The notes under the pieces were generated by a model, which saw nothing but the letters and a program-made list of their open reading frames with translations, searched no databases and was not told the DNA's origin. From SAR324 cluster bacterium (GTDB lineage: Bacteria; SAR324; NAC60-12): 64,000 nt of DNA. This document shows, one piece after another, positions 1 to 8,923 of this stretch. The stretch spans positions 378,248 through 442,247 of the forward strand of contig JADGAV010000001.1 in NCBI GenBank assembly GCA_015231825.1, read 5' to 3'. Made by a program: the position numbers and the translations under genes. Within the stretch, counting starts at the first letter, position 1. Each line of letters opens with the position of its first letter.

Positions 1-339
1 GAGATGCTTTAAGATCTCAACTTCTTTTGTTTGACGGGAAAGAACGTTCTCTGTATGTTTTTGCTGTCGGGTCGTTTGAACAATTTTTAGCTGCAGTGTC
101 TCGATGTCTGAAGACAACTCATTGACTCTTTTTCGGGCATCCTGTTCTGCAAGAAAACTTTCCTTTAAATACAACTGAATTTCTTTTTTCCGAGTCTCCA
201 TTTGTTTGAGTTCATTTTGTTTTTTCTGTATGGCAGACACTCCTTCTTGCGCAGCATTGACGATTCCTCTTCTCAAGCCAATTTCCAAGAAAATTGTTAT
301 AATTATGAAGAGTTTGAAAGAAAATTTGGATCGTTTCAT
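1..339 (-). CDS. EnvC-like coiled-coil protein, N-terminal part (partial)
   Basis: The frame is open from an ATG at 339 to the window edge (113 codons), so only the N-terminus is present. It starts with a basic, then hydrophobic segment (KRSKFSFKLFIIITIFLEIG) that looks like a signal anchor, followed by a long charged heptad-rich coiled coil (AIQKKQNELKQMETRKKEI). This layout is typical of murein hydrolase activators of the EnvC/NlpD group, whose LytM (M23) domain would lie beyond the edge. In that family the protein acts in the periplasm and activates amidases during septum splitting. The LytM domain is not visible, so another periplasmic coiled-coil protein is possible. It diverges from dnaG with only 15 bp between the two start codons. 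Confidence 0.6.
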   Translation of the reverse strand, partial: MKRSKFSFKLFIIITIFLEIGLRRGIVNAAQEGVSAIQKKQNELKQMETRKKEIQLYLKESFLAEQDARKRVNELSSDIETLQLKIVQTTRQQKHTENVLSRQTKEVEILKHL

Positions 340-354
340 AGCGGGTTATAAATT

Positions 355-2112
355 ATGATGTATAGCCGAGAATTTATTCAACAAGTCGAACAGGCTGCAG
401 ATATCGTATCCGTGGTCAGTGAGCGCGGGGTAGCTTTGCGAAAAACAGGATCCACTTACAAGGCACTCTGTCCTTTTCACTCTGAAAAAACAGCATCTTT
501 TAATGTCAACCCGCAACGAGGTTTTTTCCATTGTTTTGGTTGCGGGATTGGCGGAAGCGCGATCAAATTTGTAATGGAGTATGACAAACTGCCTTTTGTT
601 GAGGCATTGGAGGAACTCGCGGATCGCTTTAGTATCCCGCTTGAAAAAACTACGTCATCTTCTGCCAAAGAACAGTCCGAGGATCGCCTCCTGACGGCAT
701 TAGAGCATGCTACTGAATTTTATCATTTGTTTCTCACCCAGCAATCTGCGGGAGAGACAGGACGCCAATATTTACAAAACCGTTCGATCCCTCTGCCCAC
801 CTGGGAAATTTTCAAGATTGGTTTCGTTCCTGAACAATGGCAATTGCTGGTTGAGAATCTGACATCCCGGGGTTTCAGCAATAGTGAATTAATTCAGGCT
901 GGCTTGGCAAAAAGTTCACCGAAGTCGGGCCGTCCCTACGATACCTTTCGCAATCGTATCATATTTCCAATTCGAGATATCCGTGGACGATGCATAGCGT
1001 TTGGCGGACGAACGATCGATGCCGATCAGCAGCCAAAGTATCTCAATAGCCCCGAAACAAAATATTATCATAAAAGTCAAATATTGTATGGCTTTTTCGA
1101 AGGACGAGAGGCCATCAAAAAAAAACGCAAATTGATCCTCGTGGAAGGATACCTGGATGTGACCCGACTCCATCAATTCGGCTTTCCTGAAGCAGTCGCT
1201 ACCTGCGGGACCTCGCTTACTGCAGACCATGTCCGTTTTGCCCAGAGGTATGTTGATCGAGTCATCCTTTTGCTCGATGGCGATCAGGCAGGCCAGGCGG
1301 CAGCCTGGAGAAGCTGTCCCCTCTTCCTTTCTGGCCGTCTGGAAGCTTCTGTGGCTACCCTCCCTGTTGGTGAAGACCCGGATTCCTTTTTGCTGACTCA
1401 TGGAGGAGAAAAATTTTCTGAATTATTACAGCGAGATACCCCGGTCTTTGAATATTTAGTACAGCAATGCCTTGCCAAACATAGTTCAAATGTGCAAGGT
1501 CGTATGAAGGCAATTGAAGAATTGCTTCCCATGATTGGTGAAATTTTTGATGAGACGATAAAAAACATGGCCATTACTCATTTGGCGGAGCTGATTCATT
1601 TACCGGAAGCAACAATTCTAGAAAAAGCAGCAAAATATTTGCGTAAACCGCATAAGCATGATACTCTGGAAAATTTCCATTCTACTGATTCAGTATCTAT
1701 TGAAATTCAAGAGGAAAAGAGACTTTTGCAAGTCCTCTTGCACTTCAGGCGTTTTATAACGCTTGCACGAGAGTTCCTAGACGTAAATGAATTTCAAACA
1801 CCTCATTTTCGGCAGTTATACAAACAATTTCTACAGTTTTCTGATCAAGAATTTCACACCAAAGCGATAGAAGAGCTAGAACATCAGATTCCAGATCTTT
1901 ATTCCGAGATCATGAAGCTTTATATGGAAGGTATGCCTCCGGAATACAGCGAGGCCGATTTCAAACGATTGATCCGTCAAATCAAAGAGCGAATTTTGAA
2001 ATGGCAGCGTGATGAAAAATTGGCCAGTCTTTCGGATGAAGAAAAACTACATGCGAATATAGAATTTCGTAAAAAAAAACAAGCCCTGGACAAGATTTAT
2101 CCACACCGTTAA
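355..2112 (+). CDS. dnaG: DNA primase DnaG
   Basis: This 585-residue protein has the normal DnaG length and order. An N-terminal CHC2 zinc finger (CPFH at about 38, FHCFGC at about 58) binds template DNA. The primase core and Toprim domain follow, with the acidic motifs VEGYLD (about 263) and LLLDGDQAG (about 310) that hold catalytic metals. The C-terminal helical region after about 430 should be the DnaB-binding part. It makes RNA primers for replication in the cytoplasm. ATGATG allows a start at 355 or 358, and no strong ribosome binding site is seen. rpoD follows 27 bp downstream, the common dnaG-rpoD arrangement, so the two are probably co-transcribed. Confidence 0.97.
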   Translation: MMYSREFIQQVEQAADIVSVVSERGVALRKTGSTYKALCPFHSEKTASFNVNPQRGFFHCFGCGIGGSAIKFVMEYDKLPFVEALEELADRFSIPLEKTTSSSAKEQSEDRLLTALEHATEFYHLFLTQQSAGETGRQYLQNRSIPLPTWEIFKIGFVPEQWQLLVENLTSRGFSNSELIQAGLAKSSPKSGRPYDTFRNRIIFPIRDIRGRCIAFGGRTIDADQQPKYLNSPETKYYHKSQILYGFFEGREAIKKKRKLILVEGYLDVTRLHQFGFPEAVATCGTSLTADHVRFAQRYVDRVILLLDGDQAGQAAAWRSCPLFLSGRLEASVATLPVGEDPDSFLLTHGGEKFSELLQRDTPVFEYLVQQCLAKHSSNVQGRMKAIEELLPMIGEIFDETIKNMAITHLAELIHLPEATILEKAAKYLRKPHKHDTLENFHSTDSVSIEIQEEKRLLQVLLHFRRFITLAREFLDVNEFQTPHFRQLYKQFLQFSDQEFHTKAIEELEHQIPDLYSEIMKLYMEGMPPEYSEADFKRLIRQIKERILKWQRDEKLASLSDEEKLHANIEFRKKKQALDKIYPHR

Positions 2113-2139
2113 CCTCAATTCCTAAAGGGGGAGACTTAT

Positions 2140-3942
2140 ATGAGCAAACAGAGTGCAGAACCGATTGCTAGTGAAATAGAGATCGCTCAAAAAAATCAGG
2201 CAAAAATTATTAAAGAACTTATTGCGGAAGGAAAAGAAAAAGGATTCATCACCTTAGACGAAATCAACACTCATCTTGGTACAGAGACACCGACGACAGA
2301 GCAGCTTGAACGTATTTTTGACATTCTGTCCGAAATTGATATTGAAGTGGTCGACTCGACTAAAAAAATCAGTTTAACCAAACAGAAAAAGGACTTTGAC
2401 ACCGAGACTGAGGTGGAACTGGATCTTGAACCCGGGGTTGACACATCGACCGATGATCCGGTTCGCATGTATTTGAGAGAAATGGGTGGAATCGAACTTC
2501 TGAGCAGGGATGGTGAAGTGGATGTTGCCAAACGGATTGAGGAAGGTCAATTTGAACTGATTGAAATTTTTTCCCAGTCGAATTTGATTATAAACTACCT
2601 TTTTGAGTTGGCGAAGAAACTGAGGCAAAATACGTTGCGGGCACGTCATGTCGTTTCCGGTTTGGATGAAGACGATAATGTTATTGAAGACGAAGCTGCG
2701 GCGGGAGAGCAAGTTGTTGCTGTCTTGACGGAAGCACAAAATCAGTACGAGCAAATTGTTGAGATTAAAAATGAATCGGAAAAGCCTCTCACGTTAGCTC
2801 AAAAAAGGAAGATTACGAAACTCAAAAATCAGGTTCGGGATTTGATTAAAAGTGTCAATTTTAATTCTCGGCAGGTTGAGACCATGTGCAGCGTCATGCT
2901 GCAGCACAAGGAAAAAATTGATCTCACTTACAAACAGTTGGGGCAATATTCCAAGAAATTTCAGATTGAAACAAGTGAAGGGGTTGCACTTTTTAAAAAC
3001 TGGCAAAATTGCAGTGATGATGTGCAGAAAATCGAAATAGAAAAGTTGATTTCAAATAAAACGGGATATAGCTTCAACATTGCAAGGCGGATTTTTGAAA
3101 AAATAGAAGCTTGCCAGAATCGAATTGATACGATGATCCTTTCCACCTCTCTATCCTGGTCTGAATTTCAAAAAGAAGTCAGGCGTTTGCGGATTGCAGA
3201 GCGGAAAGTCAAACTGGCTAAAAGCCAGCTGGTGGAAGCCAATCTCCGTCTGGTGATCAGTATTGCAAAAAAATATACCAACCGCGGTTTGCAGTTTTTG
3301 GATTTGATACAGGAAGGCAATATCGGATTGATGAAGGCGGTTGATAAATTTGAATACCGGAGGGGGTACAAGTTTTCAACTTATGCGACCTGGTGGATTC
3401 GACAGTCAATCACACGTGCTATTGCCGATCAGGCAAGAACCATTAGAATCCCTGTGCACATGATCGAGACCATCAACAAACTGTCCCGGACATCCCGGGC
3501 TCTCGTCCAGGAATATGGGCGTGAACCGACGCCGGAGGAATTGGCGAAGCACATGGATATGCCACTCAACAAGGTTCGCAAAGTATTGAAGATTGCTAAA
3601 GAACCGATTTCTTTGGATACTCCGATTGGGGATGATGAGGATTCGCAATTGAAGGATTTCATTGCTGATGAAAAAGCAAGTAATCCTGGAGACGCCACCT
3701 CCTATTCCAATTTAAGCGAATTGACCCGCTTTGCTTTGAGCACCTTGACACCGCGGGAAGAAAAAGTCCTGCGCATGCGTTTTGGTATCGATGAGAAAAA
3801 AGATCACACCCTTGAAGAAGTTGGACAAGATTTTGACGTTACACGAGAACGGATTCGTCAAATTGAGGCCAAAGCACTTCGCAAATTGAGACATCCTACC
3901 CGCAGTCGGCTGCTGCGATCCTTCTACGAAGGCGGTGGTTGA
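2140..3942 (+). CDS. rpoD: Primary sigma factor RpoD (sigma-70)
   Basis: A 600-residue group 1 sigma factor with the full set of regions. An N-terminal acidic region 1.1 comes first. Region 1.2 ([12 protein letters not shown], about 107) is followed by a long non-conserved insert. Region 2 includes [20 protein letters not shown] and the -10 recognition helix [20 protein letters not shown]. Region 3 follows, then region 4 with the -35 helix-turn-helix ([20 protein letters not shown]) near the C-terminus. It directs RNA polymerase to housekeeping promoters. The start is supported by AAAGGGGGAG a few bases upstream of the ATG. It follows dnaG and ends just before a strong hairpin terminator. Confidence 0.97.
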   Translation: MSKQSAEPIASEIEIAQKNQAKIIKELIAEGKEKGFITLDEINTHLGTETPTTEQLERIFDILSEIDIEVVDSTKKISLTKQKKDFDTETEVELDLEPGVDTSTDDPVRMYLREMGGIELLSRDGEVDVAKRIEEGQFELIEIFSQSNLIINYLFELAKKLRQNTLRARHVVSGLDEDDNVIEDEAAAGEQVVAVLTEAQNQYEQIVEIKNESEKPLTLAQKRKITKLKNQVRDLIKSVNFNSRQVETMCSVMLQHKEKIDLTYKQLGQYSKKFQIETSEGVALFKNWQNCSDDVQKIEIEKLISNKTGYSFNIARRIFEKIEACQNRIDTMILSTSLSWSEFQKEVRRLRIAERKVKLAKSQLVEANLRLVISIAKKYTNRGLQFLDLIQEGNIGLMKAVDKFEYRRGYKFSTYATWWIRQSITRAIADQARTIRIPVHMIETINKLSRTSRALVQEYGREPTPEELAKHMDMPLNKVRKVLKIAKEPISLDTPIGDDEDSQLKDFIADEKASNPGDATSYSNLSELTRFALSTLTPREEKVLRMRFGIDEKKDHTLEEVGQDFDVTRERIRQIEAKALRKLRHPTRSRLLRSFYEGGG

Positions 3943-3954
3943 TTTGAGTCCGAA

Positions 3955-3986
3955 GCCGGGAAATCGAGCGATTTCTCGGCTTTATT
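3955..3986 (+). terminator. Intrinsic terminator after rpoD
   Basis: GCCGGGAAATCG and CGATTTCTCGGC form a 12-bp stem (one G-T wobble) around a 2-base AG turn at 3955-3980, followed by TTTATT. It lies 12 bp after the rpoD stop and should end the dnaG-rpoD transcript. Confidence 0.75.
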
Positions 3987-4080
3987 CCGTACTTCCCTTC
4001 CCGGATTTATTTTCAGTTAAAAATCGAGCTCATATTGCCCGCAGGACGCTGGGAAAAACTAGTTAGATCGAATTTGAGGA

Positions 4081-6597
4081 TTAGTTTTGTTTTTTTCCTG
4101 TTTCTCTTTTCTGACAGCGTTCCAGGTAGATCTGTGAAGCATGATCTTCAGGATATTTTTCTAGGCATTGCTCAAACAGAATTTTGGCCTCTTGGTAGGA
4201 TTCCGAATGAAACAATTGAAATGCTTTCTCAAAATCTGCAGAGATTTCAAGCTTCTTTGCTCTTGTTTCAGGAGCCAGGGCATCTAAAACCTCATAGACC
4301 ATGACCTTCTCATTTTTTCCCTTAACTTGAACCCGATCCATAAATCGCATAGAGTACCGGGAAGGATTCTCAAGATGCTGCAGTGTGTGCTGAGTGATGA
4401 TTATGGGGGCGTGGTACATTTTGGTTAAGTTTTCAGTACGGGCAGCCAGATTGACGGTGTCTCCAATCACCGTCGTTTGAATGCGGTCCTGTTGCCCCAC
4501 AGTACCTAAAATCAACATTCCAGTATTGATTCCAATGCCAATCTCGACGGAGTCATAATCGCCGCGCTTTCTTCCCAAATTGTAGATTTCGAGACTCCGC
4601 ATCATATCTATTGCTGCAGCAATCGCATTGTCTGCCGTATCAAACAGGGCCATGATTGCGTCACCAATGTATTTGTCGACGACTCCCTGATTCTCCTGAA
4701 TGACAGGCACCATCCAGCTCAAATAGGAATTGAGGAATTTGAATATCTCTTCCTGGTTCATTTGTTCAGAGAGGGTGGTAAATCCTCGAATATCAGTGAA
4801 CAAAACACTCATATTCATTTCTCGCTGATCTCCCAACTCAACTTCATTAAAACTTTCTTTTCCTAAAAGTTTCAAAAATTTATGAGGGGTAAATCGGTAA
4901 TTGGCCTCATTCGTTCGTTTTAAAGTTTCCTCAACTTGCTTTAATGTTGTGATGTCAACAGAAACTCCCAAAACCGCGGTATCCGACCATGCGGAATGTT
5001 TAAACGGAATTTTAGTGCTTTGCAATCTGCGAACATTTCCTTCAATATCAGTGAATAATTCCTCAGGAATAAAGATCGGTTGACCTCTTTCGATGACCTT
5101 TTGATCTTCTGAGAGATATCGGTTCAGTTCTTCGGGATCATGATTCAGGTCGCTTTCTTTGCTTCCTGTCAGTTCTTCGACAGTCATACCGTATGCCTCT
5201 GCCAAAGCTTGATTGGCAAAAATAAAATGTCCCTGTTTGTCTTTTGCAAAGAGAAAATGCGGTACTAAATCAATGACTTGTCGTAAACGGGATTCACTGT
5301 CTCCCAGTTCTTTTTCGGTGATTTCATGACGGCAAATTTCTTCCTGCAAAAGAACATTTTGCCGTTCCAGTTTAACGGCTGTTTCGTGTTGGAGATTCAA
5401 TGCATCCAGTTGTGCCTGTTCCTTTTCCTTTCTGAAAAGATCAATTCTGTAGGCAAGTGCCAGGGAGAATAAAACGACTTCTAAAAGTACTCCCAATTGG
5501 AGGGAATGATTGGTGACAATGTTGTTTGGGAGAATTCCAAAACTCGTTAAAATATAAATGGGAGCACCCAATCCAATCGATCCCCATGCGATGACATAGA
5601 TTTTGGCTGGCTGACTTCCTTTTCGCCAGCATTGAATTCCGATAAAAACAAAAAGAATAGCAGAAAGGCCGGCTAACCCGGTTGCCAATTGGACGGCAAG
5701 TGAATAGTTCAGCGTAAATGAGAGGATGACTCCAAATCCAGAAACAAGCATCAGCGTGATCAAAACAGGGCTGCTCCCGGGAACTATAGAGTTGGTGTTT
5801 AAAAATTCTTTTGAGAACAGGCTGATAAAAAAAATTGAGGCAAAAGTGGATAGTAAAAGTCCGGTATTCGAAAAATAAGCTGCAGATATCCACAGGTATT
5901 CTGAAGCAAATCCGTTGAGGTGGAGCTGGACGAGAATGAGACAGATCAGAGAAGCGATATATGGAATATAGACTCTGTCCCTGATCACGAAAAAAAGGAG
6001 AATATTGTAAAACACCATGATGATCAGGATTCCATAGTAGATACCAAATAAAATTTGGTTGCTCCGCGTTTTTTCCATGAAGGCGTTTGAATTCCATAAA
6101 ACCAATGGAAATTGCAAACTTCCTTCTGTTCGAACCCGAAAATAAAGAACCTGACTCTCTTCGGCCTGCAATTCAATAGTGAAGCTGAAATGCCGATGCG
6201 GGATCGGTCTATTCCGGAAAGGGATCAAATCTCCTACTCGTTTGACTGAATAGTTGTCTCCACCTTGAGGCAAGTATACTTCAATATCATCAAGCAGTGG
6301 ATAGCCGATTTCCAGTATCCAGTCATTCTTTTTGATGTGGGGGTTTTTAATTTTTACTCGAATCCAGTAGGCTGAATCAGTAAAGCCAAAATTGAGTGTT
6401 TCCTGCTGGCTTGGAACAAACTTTTGTGACAGTTCTGAAGAGCGAACTTCTTCCAATATCAAGAGTCCTGCTCTGTCTTCCAGGTACTCGGCCTTGAATC
6501 CCAGCGAATGAGAGATAAAGTTATTGTTCAGGATGACAGGATCGGCTGCAAAGAGTATTTGAGAAGAAAAGAGGCATAAAATAAAGAGAAGAAGCAT
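4081..6597 (-). CDS. 7TM-DISM / PAS / class III nucleotide cyclase
   Basis: This 838-residue sensor cyclase starts with a cleavable signal peptide (LLLFILCLFSSQILFA). An extracytoplasmic 7TMR-DISM sensor domain (about 40-170) and seven hydrophobic helices (about 185-385) follow, then a short coiled coil, a PAS domain (about 435-555) and a class III adenylate/guanylate cyclase domain (about 590-780). Metal-binding aspartates are visible in LFTDIRGF and VDKYIGDAIMALF. TTVIGDTVNLAARTE carries the usual transition-state asparagine and arginine. A TPR-like tail closes it. It probably makes cAMP in response to an external ligand, although cGMP cannot be excluded. It is the last gene of a minus-strand operon, 9 bp after the MBL gene. 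Confidence 0.9.
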   Translation of the reverse strand: MLLLFILCLFSSQILFAADPVILNNNFISHSLGFKAEYLEDRAGLLILEEVRSSELSQKFVPSQQETLNFGFTDSAYWIRVKIKNPHIKKNDWILEIGYPLLDDIEVYLPQGGDNYSVKRVGDLIPFRNRPIPHRHFSFTIELQAEESQVLYFRVRTEGSLQFPLVLWNSNAFMEKTRSNQILFGIYYGILIIMVFYNILLFFVIRDRVYIPYIASLICLILVQLHLNGFASEYLWISAAYFSNTGLLLSTFASIFFISLFSKEFLNTNSIVPGSSPVLITLMLVSGFGVILSFTLNYSLAVQLATGLAGLSAILFVFIGIQCWRKGSQPAKIYVIAWGSIGLGAPIYILTSFGILPNNIVTNHSLQLGVLLEVVLFSLALAYRIDLFRKEKEQAQLDALNLQHETAVKLERQNVLLQEEICRHEITEKELGDSESRLRQVIDLVPHFLFAKDKQGHFIFANQALAEAYGMTVEELTGSKESDLNHDPEELNRYLSEDQKVIERGQPIFIPEELFTDIEGNVRRLQSTKIPFKHSAWSDTAVLGVSVDITTLKQVEETLKRTNEANYRFTPHKFLKLLGKESFNEVELGDQREMNMSVLFTDIRGFTTLSEQMNQEEIFKFLNSYLSWMVPVIQENQGVVDKYIGDAIMALFDTADNAIAAAIDMMRSLEIYNLGRKRGDYDSVEIGIGINTGMLILGTVGQQDRIQTTVIGDTVNLAARTENLTKMYHAPIIITQHTLQHLENPSRYSMRFMDRVQVKGKNEKVMVYEVLDALAPETRAKKLEISADFEKAFQLFHSESYQEAKILFEQCLEKYPEDHASQIYLERCQKRETGKKQN

Positions 6598-6606
6598 TCG
6601 TTATTC

Positions 6607-7461
6607 TCATGTTTTGAGGCGATATCCCTCTTTGTCACGCCGGAGATAACCGCTGGCAGGCGTTGCGAAATGGGTCCCTATGATCAAAACAGAAGTATCG
6701 GTATAGCGTTCAAGCATACTGCTGCGTGTTCGACGCGCTTCAGCTCTGTCATGGTCTGCGGAGCTGCCCCATTCAGGATTGGCGATCTGGCAGGGATGGT
6801 GAATACAATCTCCGGTAATGAGTGCATCCTCTCCACCGGATGAAATCCTGACGCTGACATGCCCGGGTGTGTGCCCTGGTGTTGGCTCAAGCCATACCTC
6901 ATGACAGATTTTATAATCCGGTTCTACCAGTTTCACCATTTTTGAATCAAAAATAGGGCGAATTGAATCTGCCATAACTTTTTGATATTCCGTGTCACGC
7001 TTTCCCGCAAATTTCCAGTACTCCCATTCTTTTTTTCCAAAAAGGTATTGAGCATTAGAGAATGTTGGTTTCCATTGTCCGGCAATCAGCATCGTGTTCC
7101 AACCGACATGATCCACATGGAGGTGAGTGCATAGAACGGTGTCAAAAGATTCTCTTGGATATCCTGCAGCGGCGATGTCTTGTAAAAAACTGCCCTGCCG
7201 CATATTCCATCCAGGAATGAGACGCTCTTTATCGTTGCCCAAACAGGTGTCAACCATGATCAATTGCTCTGGAGTTTCAACAATCAGAGCATGGATGCTC
7301 ATGATCAGTTTTCCCGCTTCATTCATGAAATGAGGAAAGAGCCAACGGATCCGCTGGACCCTTTCAGGAGTTGCATCCGGAAGAATGAAGCGACTTCCTC
7401 CAGTGACTTCCAATTCAATCACCCTCGTGACTTTCACGTCACCAATTTGCCATGTATTCAT
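6607..7461 (-). CDS. MBL-fold metallo-hydrolase
   Basis: A 284-residue single-domain metallo-beta-lactamase-fold hydrolase. The zinc signature THLHVDH (HxHxDH) is at about 113, followed by a second ligand in TPGHTPGH (about 197) and an Asp in ITGDCIHH. There is no signal peptide, so it is cytoplasmic. The family includes lactonases, thioesterases and glyoxalase II-like enzymes, and the sequence alone does not fix the substrate. It lies 5 bp after the FAD-linked dehydrogenase and 9 bp before the cyclase. Co-transcription with an acyl-CoA synthetase and a hydroxyacid dehydrogenase suggests hydrolysis of an ester, lactone or thioester intermediate. That is inference. Confidence 0.85.
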   Translation of the reverse strand: MNTWQIGDVKVTRVIELEVTGGSRFILPDATPERVQRIRWLFPHFMNEAGKLIMSIHALIVETPEQLIMVDTCLGNDKERLIPGWNMRQGSFLQDIAAAGYPRESFDTVLCTHLHVDHVGWNTMLIAGQWKPTFSNAQYLFGKKEWEYWKFAGKRDTEYQKVMADSIRPIFDSKMVKLVEPDYKICHEVWLEPTPGHTPGHVSVRISSGGEDALITGDCIHHPCQIANPEWGSSADHDRAEARRTRSSMLERYTDTSVLIIGTHFATPASGYLRRDKEGYRLKT

Positions 7462-7466
7462 TCTTA

Positions 7467-8852
7467 TTAAATTTCCACCACACGTCCCGGGCTAAGGATA
7501 CCCTTCGGGTCAATGGTTTGTTTCAGCATTTTCATCAGTGCAATTTCTTCAGATGATCGACTGTAGTGCAAAAAATCACGTTTCATGATTCCGATTCCGT
7601 GTTCAGCAGAGATGGAACCGTGAAGCTCCCGAGTGAGTTCATAAACAATTTGGTCGATTTCCTGATGCAAAGCAACCGTGTCCGGTCCCACATGGATGAT
7701 GATATGAAGATTGCCATCACCGATGTGACCAAAAAGTGCAAGGATACAATTGGACCACCTTTTTCTAAGGCGCGCAGTCACCTCATTGCCGAAATATCCC
7801 ATATCTCCCACAGCAAGGCTTATGTCGTATGAGTGCATTGCTCCGACTTTTGAAGGAACTTCAGGGAGTCCATCCCGAATCAGCCAAAGATCTTTCACTT
7901 CTGCGGAAGAATGAGAGACAACGGCATCTTCCAGAAGGTTGGCAGCAAATGCTGATTCCAGAGCATTGTCAAATTGAGTTTTATCTTCTTTGGCACTGCT
8001 TCCCATACTTTCAACAAGGACATAGAATCCGTGCTCGTCAGGAAGTGGTTTTTTGACGGATTCGATGAGATCCAGCAATTGATAGGCTTCCTGCCAAATC
8101 ACTTCAAAGGCACAGAGATTTCCTCCGAGATTGGATTTCATGTGAACAAGCAATTGTGCCACTGCATCAAAATTTTTCAATCCGCAAAACGCGAGCAATT
8201 GGCTGCGAGGCTGGCTGCTGAGTTTCAAAACAGCTCTGGTGATGATTCCTAAAGTCCCTTCAGTTCCGATAAAAAGATGCTTGAGATCGTATCCGGTGTT
8301 GTTTTTAGTCAGTTTGTGAAGCCCGTTGATGATGGTGCCATCTGCCAGCACGGCTTCCACGCCTAGAACAAGGTCACGCATCATCCCGTACCGAATCACT
8401 CGATTTCCGCCGGCGTTGGTTGATAAATTTCCGCCGATGGTACAGCTGCCCCGGGCTCCCAGATCAAGCGGGAATAGAAATCCGTTTTTTGCCGCGTGCT
8501 CCTGGACGGCCTGCAGAGGAGCACCAGCTTCAACGGTGATGGTTGCTGTGAGAGGATCGAGTTCAATGATCTGATTCATGCGGTCAAAGCTTAGTGCAAT
8601 TTCTCCTTCCATTGGAGCCGCTGCTGAAACCAGACCTGTCATGCCTCCTTGCGGAGCTATGGCCTGGCCTGCCTGATGACAAAATTTCATGATTTTTGAA
8701 ACCTCTTCCGTACTCTCTGGTCTCAGCAAAATGCGGGGTCTTATTTGACGATCTCCCTGGTAATCACGATAATTTTTTATGTCAATTCCGTCCTCTTCCC
8801 GGTACCCGCGGGAACCAACAACTGCTTTTAATTGATCCCAGAGTTCATTCAT
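7467..8852 (-). CDS. FAD-linked D-2-hydroxyacid dehydrogenase (GlcD/D2HGDH-like)
   Basis: About 461 residues of the vanillyl-alcohol oxidase/GlcD fold. The N-terminal FAD-binding domain shows the pyrophosphate segment RGSCTIGGNLSTNAGG. The C-terminal cap carries FGHIGDGNLH and SAEHGIGIMK, the metal- and substrate-binding histidines of D-lactate, glycolate and D-2-hydroxyglutarate dehydrogenases. The enzyme should oxidise a D-2-hydroxyacid to the 2-oxoacid and pass electrons on to the respiratory chain or ETF. The frame extends upstream to 8921, but the ATG at 8852 has GGAG 8 bases upstream and gives the family's usual length. It follows the acyl-CoA synthetase in the same operon. Confidence 0.88.
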   Translation of the reverse strand: MNELWDQLKAVVGSRGYREEDGIDIKNYRDYQGDRQIRPRILLRPESTEEVSKIMKFCHQAGQAIAPQGGMTGLVSAAAPMEGEIALSFDRMNQIIELDPLTATITVEAGAPLQAVQEHAAKNGFLFPLDLGARGSCTIGGNLSTNAGGNRVIRYGMMRDLVLGVEAVLADGTIINGLHKLTKNNTGYDLKHLFIGTEGTLGIITRAVLKLSSQPRSQLLAFCGLKNFDAVAQLLVHMKSNLGGNLCAFEVIWQEAYQLLDLIESVKKPLPDEHGFYVLVESMGSSAKEDKTQFDNALESAFAANLLEDAVVSHSSAEVKDLWLIRDGLPEVPSKVGAMHSYDISLAVGDMGYFGNEVTARLRKRWSNCILALFGHIGDGNLHIIIHVGPDTVALHQEIDQIVYELTRELHGSISAEHGIGIMKRDFLHYSRSSEEIALMKMLKQTIDPKGILSPGRVVEI

Positions 8853-8923
8853 TTGGCTTCTCCAAAATGCTGGTGTTAGGTTATTAAAATTGATGCCGCC
8901 CGATGCTGAATTTAGACGCAATG

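Noticed and set aside
916-1401. 161-codon minus-strand ORF inside dnaG
   Set aside because: It is antisense to a well-conserved gene, has no family signature and no ribosome binding site.
5441-6097. 218-codon minus-strand ORF in another frame inside the cyclase gene
   Set aside because: It overlaps the 7TM region of the real gene, and its odd composition follows from the hydrophobic codons of that gene.
8853-8921. N-terminal extension of the FAD-linked dehydrogenase
   Set aside because: The ATG at 8852 has a good GGAG site and gives the family length, and the extension has no conserved features.
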